DNA of 64,000 bases from Rotaria sp. Silwood1. Lineage: Eukaryota > Rotifera > Eurotatoria > Philodinida > Philodinidae. Positions 50,107 through 59,506 of this stretch are shown piece by piece. A model generated the notes under the pieces. That model was not told the DNA's origin. It was given only the letters and a program-made list of their open reading frames with translations, and searched no databases. Position numbers and translations under genes: made by a program. How positions within the stretch are numbered: position 1 is the first letter of the stretch; every line of letters starts with the position of its first letter. The stretch lies in contig CAJNOP010000095.1 in the NCBI GenBank assembly GCA_905250075.1, forward strand, positions 248,001 to 312,000. Reading direction: 5' to 3'.

Positions 50107-51036
50107 ACCGAGAAAACGAAAATTGGTGGAAGAGAATTGGTTGATATGAAAATTGATCGACACGAAAAATAGTCAATAAATTCTTAATAAAATAATATAA
50201 AAGCTTCGAATGCGACGAATCAGCTAGAACATTGTAAGAAACAAACGGAAGACGCCATTAGTAAAATGTCCATCACTACAACGGAGCTTTTTTCTCTAGT
50301 ACGTGCAGCATATGAACTAGAATTCCTTTTTAAAACTAAAATTGTTAGATTCATGTGTATTTGCATGAAATTGTATCGAAATTAATTCTGATAGAACTAT
50401 GGAACTGGCGAAAAAAAGCGCTTTAAAAGTGTAGTATGATTGTCAGCATTGGTGCGAATACGGATGAGAGTACAGGTGCAGGTATGAGTGCTGGAGTTGC
50501 TGAAAATTTTAGTGAGCGATGGGGTTCAAGAGGATCTATTCCGACACTCGCACCCGTTTTTTCGTTTTCATTTTTTTCCTCCTGCTTAAAACCAACTATT
50601 CTGGATAGAGGTTGGAATCGACTTTACTTTCACAGGCAGAGGTGCAGAATCTTCCAAAAATTCCCCCCCACGCAAAAAAGGTTTTTGAAAAATTTTCCCA
50701 CTGTATTTTTTTTGGCCAGCAGGTTTTTCCAAAATTTCCCTATTATTTGAGTTTTTCAAAAAATTCCCCCCCCCCCCTCCCGCGAGGACGCATGAGGAAG
50801 ATTCTGCACCTCTGTGCACAGGGTACTACAACACATATATTAAAAGTACTATGGACAGCTTATACACCAATATGAATTTATTTTTCACACTGTTGTTGTC
50901 CTTGTTGAAAGATTCTTCTTTCTTTTTTCTCATTAAGAATTTTTCGACTATTTTTGTCGTCGACCAATTTCCGCAGTGACTAATTTTCGTCTCGACCAAT
51001 TTTCATTCGACTGTTTTTCGTTCGATCAATTTTCAT
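50107..51036. mobile_element. Foldback-type element with repetitive terminal inverted repeats
   Basis: The left end (50107-50184) reads as units like GAAAATTGATCGACACGAAAA. The right end (50936-51036) contains the reverse-complement units (CGACCAATTTTCRTT repeated about four times). GAC(A/G)CGAAAAATAGTC at the left pairs with GACTATTTTTGTCGTC at the right. The interior has no transposase-like frame. Short sub-repeats inside long inverted ends are typical of foldback elements. No target-site duplication was checked. Confidence 0.6.
50637..50814. repeat. Nested hairpin with perfect 19-base arms
   Basis: CAGAGGTGCAGAATCTTCC at 50637-50655 is perfectly reverse-complemented at 50796-50814. The space between contains C-runs of 8 and about 13, which are rare in this AT-rich window. 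It lies inside the foldback element. Confidence 0.75.
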
Positions 51037-52605
51037 GGATCCTTTTTTTTCTGTTTAAGTGACTTTATAATAGTTTTATGTCGTAAGTTTCTGTCACTTT
51101 TGCAATTACTTGTTTGGACAAACAAATGCAAAATAATCATAAAATGTGAAAAAATCACCCTGGTAAAAACTGCAGTTTACTTTGTATTTGGTTAGATTTT
51201 ATTCTTCATATGGTAAAAAAATAGTTGTTTATAACCTCGAAATTTCTTTTTTTTTTTTACTCTTCTTAAGTAAACTTTGTCTGAGAGTTGACGGAATAGT
51301 TGGTCGCATAAGGTTTTTTATATTTCTTTATTGTTTCAACTGTAACTTATCCGATAACTGATTAGGTCACAGTAATCGAACTATATCTAAAGCAAACAAT
51401 CGTTAGCATCATCGTGTCTAAGATTTTATCATAATGATTCTTCAGGCAACTACGTAAATGCCATGCACTCTTTTTGTATCCATTTCGTCATTATCTCTTA
51501 CTATGAAAATATCTAAAATCTGTGGTTAGATAGTAGATGATGATATTTAATCAATAATTATGATAATGCTTATTTAATACCATCGATTAGTCCACAGAGG
51601 GATAGCTCTGTAAAATTTCTCATCCACATCATATTTTGTTTCAGCTGCCTGTCGTTTAAAATGCTTTTTCTACTATTTTTAACATCTTGGCAATGTTTGA
51701 GGGACTGCATCAAATATCAAGCAGTAGCTATTGCTAACTGCTATACAACGCTAGAAAGTGCAATTCTCAAAAACATCTGATTATCAAACTTGATCGTCGT
51801 TACTGCCAGATGAATTTTTGAACGATCAAAAAATAATATATAGGTTTTCAAGTACTATGGATGCGTTATATTTTCATTAAGTGGTGCAGATAACTCTATT
51901 TTTCGAGTATTATGCTTATCGGTACACAATCGAGACGGATGCAACAATGCCGCGTGACTATACAGGCCTATGTGAATGTCTGTTGGAGCGTTCCGAAGCA
52001 CTGCTGTGTGATTCCGATTGTTGAGGAGTGCTACAAAACAATTAGCTGGTCCTTGCGAAATTCGTCAGTAAAACGAAACAAACCAGAAGCGTGCAACATG
52101 CTTAGACGTGAGCAACGTGGCATACTTTTCCGAGACACTTCGTCTCTCCCTCGATGTTTGCTTCCAAACGACACTTGATCTCCGACGGTACTTAACACAA
52201 CTCCTATTGATTACAAAAATAAGATATAGGAGTGTAGGTAGGCATATGAATGTCAATGTGAATGTGAGTGTTTGTGCAATGAAGACTGTCAGATATATCG
52301 TATAACTCAGATTCGGACGCACCCAAATTCACATGTACACCCTACATGCAACGTATATTTGAATAGTATTCTTCGAAGTGGACTATTAGTTGAACAAGTG
52401 ACGCTTATCATTGTGACTCGGGTGTGGGTGCACAAATGCGTGCAGATCTAGTTGAGTATGTCGGCGATGTTCTTATGATCAAATAATTCTTCTATACTAT
52501 TTTTAGTAGTATCCCGAAAAACCTTGATCGAAAGCTAATGATTAAGTTTAGAATAAAAAAAAGACAATACTATAGACAACATTCATTACATCATATAGAA
52601 CAAAA

Positions 52606-54242
52606 CTATTTTGAAAAGTTGATATTCTCAAGAATATTATGTACACAATATTCAGGTGATGAAGTAGATATTTTTTCATTTTTTGATAAAAGTTTCTTAT
52701 ATTTGCTTGTTAACGTTTTTTTTCTAAAGTTATTCAAAACTCTTTGTCGATTTAATTTTTTTGTGCGTTTCATTGCTGACGATATGGACAAAGATTTATC
52801 AGTAATATTTTGATAATTAATAAATGCATTTGATTTTAATGTTTGATTCGATATGTCTATCATCGATATATTTTTAATATTGTTTGATTGAGATACACTT
52901 GAAATAGCATTAAATAAATCTAACTGTTCTTGTTCATTATCATTTGATTCAATATATTTTATTTTTGAACATAAATATTTTAAAAATGTTGATCGAATTA
53001 TGTCAAACATTGTTCGATTACCTGAACATAATAATAAAGGTTCATTATCAAATGTTGAATGATAATGAAGAATAAATATAGTTCGTTTATCTATTATTAT
53101 TGAATAAATATGTTTTATAATTTCATATGATGGTGCATTGATAATAAGAAATAAATAATTAATATGTGCATTAAGATTGTTAAGTATAGTTAAATCTAAT
53201 GTTTGTTTAATAATTGAATCAAAATAATCAATACAAATAAGATAATAAATATTATATGTATTTGGATGTTGATAATTTCTTAAGTCATCAATATAGATTA
53301 TAGAAGAATGAAAAACATTTGAGAGACAATTGAAAAGATAAGAAATAAATGATGAATTTGTATAAGTTTTTGATGTAATTATAATAACAGAAATTTGTTT
53401 TTCGAAAGTTTCTATTTGAGAATTCATAGTATCGTTCTGCAATTGATGATAATTATTATTTAATTGTGATAATGCATTGAAATTAGTTTCACTGGATAAT
53501 TGATCTGTGCATGAAAAATGAGAATGTGTGCAATATGAACAATAATTATGTAAATGTAATTGAGTATTATGAGAACAGTTCGATGGATATTGACAATAAA
53601 TATTTGATGTTTGAGAATAAGAATCCAATGTATAATCATTCGTTGGCTGTGACATTGAATTTTCACAAGCTATATCAATATCAAATTAAAATGGCTTACT
53701 AAATAAAAACATATTTACTTGTCACAAAAGAATTTGATGTGGGAATATAATTGTCATTTTGATTGGTTTTAAAAGAATAAGACGATGAATAATTGCCTGA
53801 TTTAATAAGATGAGAGTTTTCATTAATATTAGCATAATCAGCTTGATTAACAGCATTTAAAAATTGATTTTTTATTTGAGGATAAGAATCATAATGAAGA
53901 GATAAATTTTTTGACATATATTCTCGATATTGTTGATATGGCAAAACATTAAAAGTCCAATTTGTTTGATCATGTTCAAAAAACTCAATAAGATAACACC
54001 ATGATTGATCTTGTAAATAATTATGATAATTATAATCAGATACTGTATCAATCATATTATTCGATATGGATAATATTCTTCCTGGCCAATACATACCATC
54101 ATGATTACGTCTTGCCCAAACAGTTTCACCAACAATGAATCCTTTAAAATAGAATTTTTATTTTTTTTCTTTCGAATCATTTAATAAAAGGGAAATAAAA
54201 TATTTTACCATCAGCAAATGTTGATAATGAATTAGAAGTCAT
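52606..54242 (-). CDS. PWWP-domain protein with uncharacterised C-terminal domain, paralogue 1
   Basis: PWWP domains bind methylated histone tails and DNA, so a nuclear chromatin role is likely (inference). Three exons: 54209-54242 (MTSNSLSTFAD), 53719-54141 and 52606-53669, in frame and giving 506 residues. The PWWP signature is FIVGETVWARRNHDGMYWPG, with YWPG at residues 29-32. The domain ends in a helix PQIKNQFLNAVNQADY. A Cys/His-rich spacer follows (SNCSHNTQLHLHNYCSYCTH). The C-terminal domain starts KQISVIIITSKTYTNSSF and alternates hydrophobic strand-like and helical segments (IYYLICIDYFDS, YLFLIINAPSYEIIKH, TIFILHYHSTFD, LLLCSGNRTMFD). I recognise no family for it. The tail (KRTKKLNRQRVLNNFRKKTL) is basic. 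Its paralogue begins 636 bases upstream on the same strand. Confidence 0.8.
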
Positions 54243-54877
54243 TTTTTTAAATCTTTTTCTTAACTAAGCTATCTTTTATTGCAGTTTCAAGTAAAATGTA
54301 CGCATTTACTTTTTTTCTTATTTCTTTAAGGAAAATAGAGGAATGCAAATAATAGTTTTTTTTTTTTATCTTAAATTAAACAAATGATTTTTACTTCAAT
54401 AAACTAGAAACAAGCAGGTGTGTGTCCGACTAAGACAACTATCGCACAATGTCAATAGACATTTAAAGCAAAAGATCAAGACATACTCGTATCGTTTACT
54501 TATTCTTTCTTCCAGAAAAATGGTGATCACACGAGAGTTTCAATATATTCAATTAATCATTTGTATTAGATCGGTAATCATTTGCTTTTGATCGAGAGCA
54601 AACATACTCGAGTATATTTTAAATTTTTACATTGATTTTTCTTAAGGAATTTATGTTTAAAAATTTTCAAAAACAAACGAAATAACAATTACTATTTATA
54701 AAAAGAAAAAAAGCAAAAACGCAGTTTGTTTACTATATAGAAACAGATCAATCAAAAGATACAATGATAATATACTATTAATAAATTTAACACATATACA
54801 CAAAATACACCCATTTATTTACTATAATTAGAATGAATTACTATTCAAAAAAAGAAAGAAAAAAAAAATACTAAAAA
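54243..54877. other. Spacer between the two PWWP paralogues
   Basis: A 635-base AT-rich stretch with no gene recognised. It should contain the 3' untranslated region of the upstream paralogue and any promoter of the downstream one. Confidence 0.5.
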
Positions 54878-57800
54878 TTATTTGTCATTTAGAATATTTT
54901 GTACATAATATTCACATATGGGCGGAGGTATATGTGTTTTAATAGCACGACTCTGAAATAAATCATTTATTACTATTGATTGTTTTGATTTATTTTTTAA
55001 TATATCTTCATTTGATTTATGAATTAATTCGAGTAAATTATTATCATTTGAAATTTTACTTATTGACAATTGAGGAAATAATTCATTAATAACTTGTTGA
55101 TTATTTTTGAGAAAATTGGATTCAAATTTGTGATTTAATGTTTCTTGAATTTGTTCATTGATAAAATAATTAAGAATATTTGTTGATTGAATGATTGATG
55201 AAATACAATAAGCTGAATACAATTGTTCTTGTTCATTATCATTTGATTCAATATATTTTATTTTTGAACATAAATATTTTAAAAATGTTGATCGAATCAT
55301 ATCAAACATTGTTCGATTACCTGAACATAATAATAAAGGTTCATTATCAAATGTTGAATGATAATGAAGAATAAATATAGTTCGTTTATCTATTATTATT
55401 GAATAAATATGTTTTATAATTTCATATGATGGTGCATTGATAATAAGAAATAAATAATTAATATGTGCATTAAGATTGTTAAGTATAGTTAAATCTAATG
55501 TTTGTTTAATAATTGAATCAAAATAATCAATACAAATAAGATAATAAATATTATGTGTATTTGGATGTTGATAATTTCTTAAGTCATCAATATAGATTAT
55601 AGAAGAATGAAAAATATTTGAGAGACAATTGAAAAGATAAGAAATAAATGATGAATTTGTATAAGTTTTTGATGTAATTATAATAACAGAAATTTGTTTT
55701 TGAAAATTATCTGATGTAGATATATTGTCAAGTTGCTGGTCATTTTCAGAACATAAAGGTGGTGTTATTGATTCAATTAATAAACCTTGCTCCTTATGCC
55801 AATCATTACTTGTAGTTAACATTTGATTAATATTACTATTGTCTGTTGTCAATGTATCTAATGATTGAATTGTGAAATTTAATGATGGTGTAGATGTTTG
55901 TTGATATGATGAATTATAATGTCCTAAAAATATGTTTTATTAAGAATAAAATATGGATGCTTAGTTTATGAACTTAGTATCGAATTTTGAACCTTTAACA
56001 GAGTTTGAAAGTTCAATAAAGTTGTGTTGACGTTATAGAATCAATTAGATCTGACTCTATGCATTAGTGGCTTTGGAGGAGAAGCTAGGAATAGTTGCCC
56101 TATATTCCACAAGGTTTTTCTCCGTTTTTTTCTCGCAATAACAGGTTGAAAATGAGCTGAAACTGCCTCTAATGACTTTCAAAACACGTTTCATGATCAT
56201 CAACATTCTCTTCTAGTTCCAATCACTGCTGAACTACCGAATACATGCTAGAGTATCGTTTCAAAAATGTTTTGCATGCAATAGATCCAAATTTCGATAC
56301 TCATAAAAAAATGCCCTCAGTTTTCGTCCTTGAAAAAATGTCCTTGAAGGATCGTCTCTCGCATGACAATATCTCTCATACGCAATTGCTGTTTGTTAAA
56401 TACAATAGTATTGAAATGTAGATGTGAATGAGTGTAAGAGTGGCTGCGAGAGAACAGAATACTACGACACATGCTCATCCTTACATGTGCATCCTTGCCG
56501 ACACCATGCACGCTCTTTTCAAATAAGTAGTAGAATGCGATCTTATACAAAACGATCCAAGTTCAGAATTATTGAACAGCGAACTAGAGAATTATATGAT
56601 CGGCTCAACAATAACCAAACTACTGCGCAAGATTTATTCCATGAAATTTTTTTTCTTCGCTGCGAGTGAAAAATAAAATAAAACTACATGATTAACATTA
56701 TCACAGAACGTTATTTATATATTATTGAAAGAACATTTGATAATAGAGGACATTTTTTTTAAAGACCTCACCATTGCAAACCATTTCTCAAAAAACATTT
56801 TTTCAAGGACATTTTCCAAATGACATTGTAAACTATTACTGAATTGGCCCCCATTATACAAATTCAAAATTCACTACTGATCCTATGAATTAGAAGAATC
56901 ACTAGGAATACTTTTATAGTTATCAAAAAAAAGAAAATATTTCTTAGTATAAATATTTGTTATAAGTAAAATTACAATTCTAATGTTAACTGAATATTCA
57001 TCAATCAAAACTGACATTTCAACTTTTCGTCGGCAAAATTAGAATTAGACTACAGATAAAGTCATACAATCGAAATCGAATGAATAGATTTTTGTAGTAC
57101 ATGATCTAAAAGGAGTTTTAAAGTATATCTGGTAGGATTAGCATGCTTCTTCACAAATCTGTTAAAAAATATAGTCAACGACCATTACAGACATGACAGA
57201 TATTATTGATATACGACCACCAACCGTATATCAATAATGGTTCATCACAATATACTAACTACTTATCGCATTTATGAAAGATTAAGTCAAAGGCAGATGA
57301 AGAAATATGTCTCAAAATATATAGAATTAGACAATCTACCTGCAATCCGCAAAAACAATGATATTGTGTTTTATATTTTAATTCCACAGGAATTACACTA
57401 ACAACATTCTTATTCATGAATATCTTTTCACTTAATTAAACAATGTACACGACAGAATATTCTAATCTATTCATTCATATTTGTACAACTACATCGATTT
57501 GAACAACATTTTTTTCGCATAAAAAATTCCTCTCTGTTTTTGCATAAACATTATTTAGTAGAGCATTAGCCTTCATAATCGCATGTGCAACAAGTTGCTG
57601 AATTCAATTTAGACGTTTTTTCTTATTGCATTGTAATAGATACGTGTATATTGATACAGCTTATCAACACGATCAATACAAAAAAAAGTTTTCTTTCAAA
57701 TTTCAAATCTTTGTGTATATGTGTTTTTTAATATTTTCCATTTCGTTTAAATCATTATGAAATAATACATGATGACGATACTTGTTTGTTATTACCCCGT

Positions 57801-58538
57801 CAAAACTTTTTAATTTTTAAAAAATTCTTATTCTCCGACGGAACAAGATCATAACATACAAAAACAGAATAATAATATTATAAAGGGTATGATAGAATTG
57901 ATAATCAGATAAAAAGCTAAAACATAACATAATATTCAAAAATTAAAAAATTTTGGTGGGACGATAACAAACAAATATCCATGATTACTTTTTTGAAAGA
58001 ACTTTTGAAAATACGTAACATTAAATGTAAAGAATCTTAAGTATTCGAAATCTTGTTTTTTTTGTTTACCTATATTTGACGTAAACATTGGACTTGATGT
58101 CAAGAGAAAATTGTTATCGGTATTATCTTCAATGGTAGATAAAAAATTTTGTTGTTGTTGTTGTTGTTGTGAGATCATGGTGGTCATTGAAGTTAAATGA
58201 TTACTATTCATATATATATCATGACTGCAACCATAATCAGCTTGATTAATAGCATTTAAAAAATCTTGTTTTATTGTTGGATGAAGACCATAATGAATAA
58301 ATGAATCATTTGTCATAGAATCTCGATATTGACGATAATTTAATATATCTGTTGTCCAAATAGATTGTTTCGTAATAAAAAATTCAATATGATAAGTATA
58401 TCGTTGTTGAGCATTATCAAGTAATTCTGATACCCAAAAATCATTTGTAGTATTTGATATCATAGTAATTTTCCCAGGCCAATAAATATTATCTTTATTA
58501 CATCTAGCCCAAACAATTTGACCTACCATAAAATCCAT
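54878..58538 (-). CDS. PWWP-domain protein with uncharacterised C-terminal domain, paralogue 2
   Basis: Two exons, 58070-58538 and 54878-55923, joined in phase 1, giving 504 residues. It starts MDFMVGQIVWARCNKDNIYW, a PWWP domain with YWPG at residues 19-22 and a closing helix HPTIKQDFLNAINQADYG. A poly-Gln run follows, then a Ser/Thr/Asn-rich linker. The second exon carries the same C-terminal domain as paralogue 1 (KQISVIIITSKTYTN through CSKIKYIESNDNEQEQL), almost identical in DNA, and then a different tail ending CEYYVQNILNDK. The PWWP parts of the two paralogues are only moderately alike. The 2.1-kb intron contains two transposon-like repeats. No enzymatic motif recognised. Confidence 0.82.
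56326..56810. mobile_element. Candidate small element with terminal inverted repeats in PWWP intron
   Basis: GTCCTTGAAAAAATGT at 56326-56341 is perfectly reverse-complemented at 56795-56810, about 485 bases end to end. Each arm is followed by another copy of the (T/A)GTCCTTGAA or related motif. The interior has somewhat higher G+C but no recognisable transposase. It lies in the large intron of the second PWWP gene. Confidence 0.45.
57130..57410. repeat. Dispersed repeat family A, copy in PWWP intron
   Basis: Matches 16914-17185 in inverse orientation and parts of 5700-6185. At its centre is a short perfect palindrome pair, ATTATTGATATACG and CGTATATCAATAAT, separated by about 11 bases (near 57203-57240). 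Non-coding. Confidence 0.5.
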
Positions 58539-58987
58539 AAAGAAAAGTACTCGATAAACAATATTCTAGAAAAAAAATTGTCATTCAAAAATTTTTATTT
58601 AAATTAAAAATAATCAATCTTTTTTTTTCTCAGTTTAAATATGTTTCCTTTTTTCAACATAGTAAAAAAAAAAATCAAAAAACAAAAAAATAAAATTTCA
58701 AATCCATCCAGAATAAAATAAAGCACAAATCAATGATCAGGAGTATTTATATGTTCTAAAATATAACCACATACACTCGTATGCAAAATGATTGTCTCAC
58801 ATATATTTAATTATCACAAAAAAAAAAGAAAAGAACAATATATATATACTTTTTGTCATTAACAATCCGAAAAAGAAATTTTTAATTGCACCAAAATGAA
58901 AACAACAAATACTACTAAGTATCATAATCGGGCAGTTATCATTTCTTTTTCTTCTTCTTCTGTTTTTACAACAACAAAAAATAATAT
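58539..58987. other. AT-rich spacer, 3' flank of the zinc-finger gene
   Basis: About 450 bases of A/T-rich sequence with an AT dinucleotide run near 58839 and poly-A tracts. No coding potential recognised. Confidence 0.5.
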
Positions 58988-59506
58988 TCACATAGGTTTA
59001 TCTGATGCATGATCGTTTTTCAAATGCATTAAATAATCATTATGTGAATGAAACATTCGATGACAAAATTGACATTCAACTTTATTTAAATGATCAGCAG
59101 CTACTTTAGCTAACCGTCGTTGTCGTTCATCAGCAGATACATTAGATCGTATAGAATTATTTCCACATGATACACATTCAAATAAAAGGCCTTGTTGTTT
59201 TGGAAATTCATGATGTGTTATATCAACTAATTGTGTATAACCACAACGTGTACATGTAGGTTTTGTTGATGTTTGTTTTTGATTTAGATTTGGTCGATGC
59301 AGTTGTTTGGAAATTTTTAATGATGGTTTTAAAGATCTATTATTAATTGAATTTGATTGATGATTAGGTTTTTTCAATGATTTTTGTGTTTGATGATGTT
59401 GTTGTTGCTTATTTAATGTCTCAATATCATGATTATCAGTATTGTTATTATCATAATTATTCATTTGATTGATTGTATTTGACTTGGTATCCATGATTTT
59501 TGACAT
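58988..59506 (-). CDS. Small protein with a zinc-ribbon-like module and a C2H2 finger
   Basis: An uninterrupted 172-codon frame starting MSKIMDTKSN. Residues 1-80 are Asn/Gln/Lys-rich and look disordered. A first putative zinc module has Cys pairs at 85/88 (CTRC) and 111/114 (CVSC). A linker SADERQRRLAKVAADHLNK follows, then a C2H2 finger with C145, C148, H161 and H166 (ECQFCHRMF…YLMHLKNDH). A nucleic-acid-binding role is plausible but not shown. A TTTAG acceptor sits 6 bases upstream of the ATG, so a leader exon or trans-spliced leader probably precedes it. A coding upstream exon cannot be excluded. I do not recognise a named orthologue. Confidence 0.7.
   Translation of the reverse strand: MSKIMDTKSNTINQMNNYDNNNTDNHDIETLNKQQQHHQTQKSLKKPNHQSNSINNRSLKPSLKISKQLHRPNLNQKQTSTKPTCTRCGYTQLVDITHHEFPKQQGLLFECVSCGNNSIRSNVSADERQRRLAKVAADHLNKVECQFCHRMFHSHNDYLMHLKNDHASDKPM

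Larger units (their letters stand above)
48958..52605. other. Non-coding region with foldback element and GC-richer island
   Basis: No gene recognised. It contains a foldback-type element at about 50107-51036 and, at about 51900-52330, a stretch noticeably richer in G and C than its surroundings, with an 88-codon open frame on the + strand (51912-52178) that matches nothing I recognise. From about 52483 to 52605 the sequence is the 3' flank shared with the pseudogene at 48050. Confidence 0.45.
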
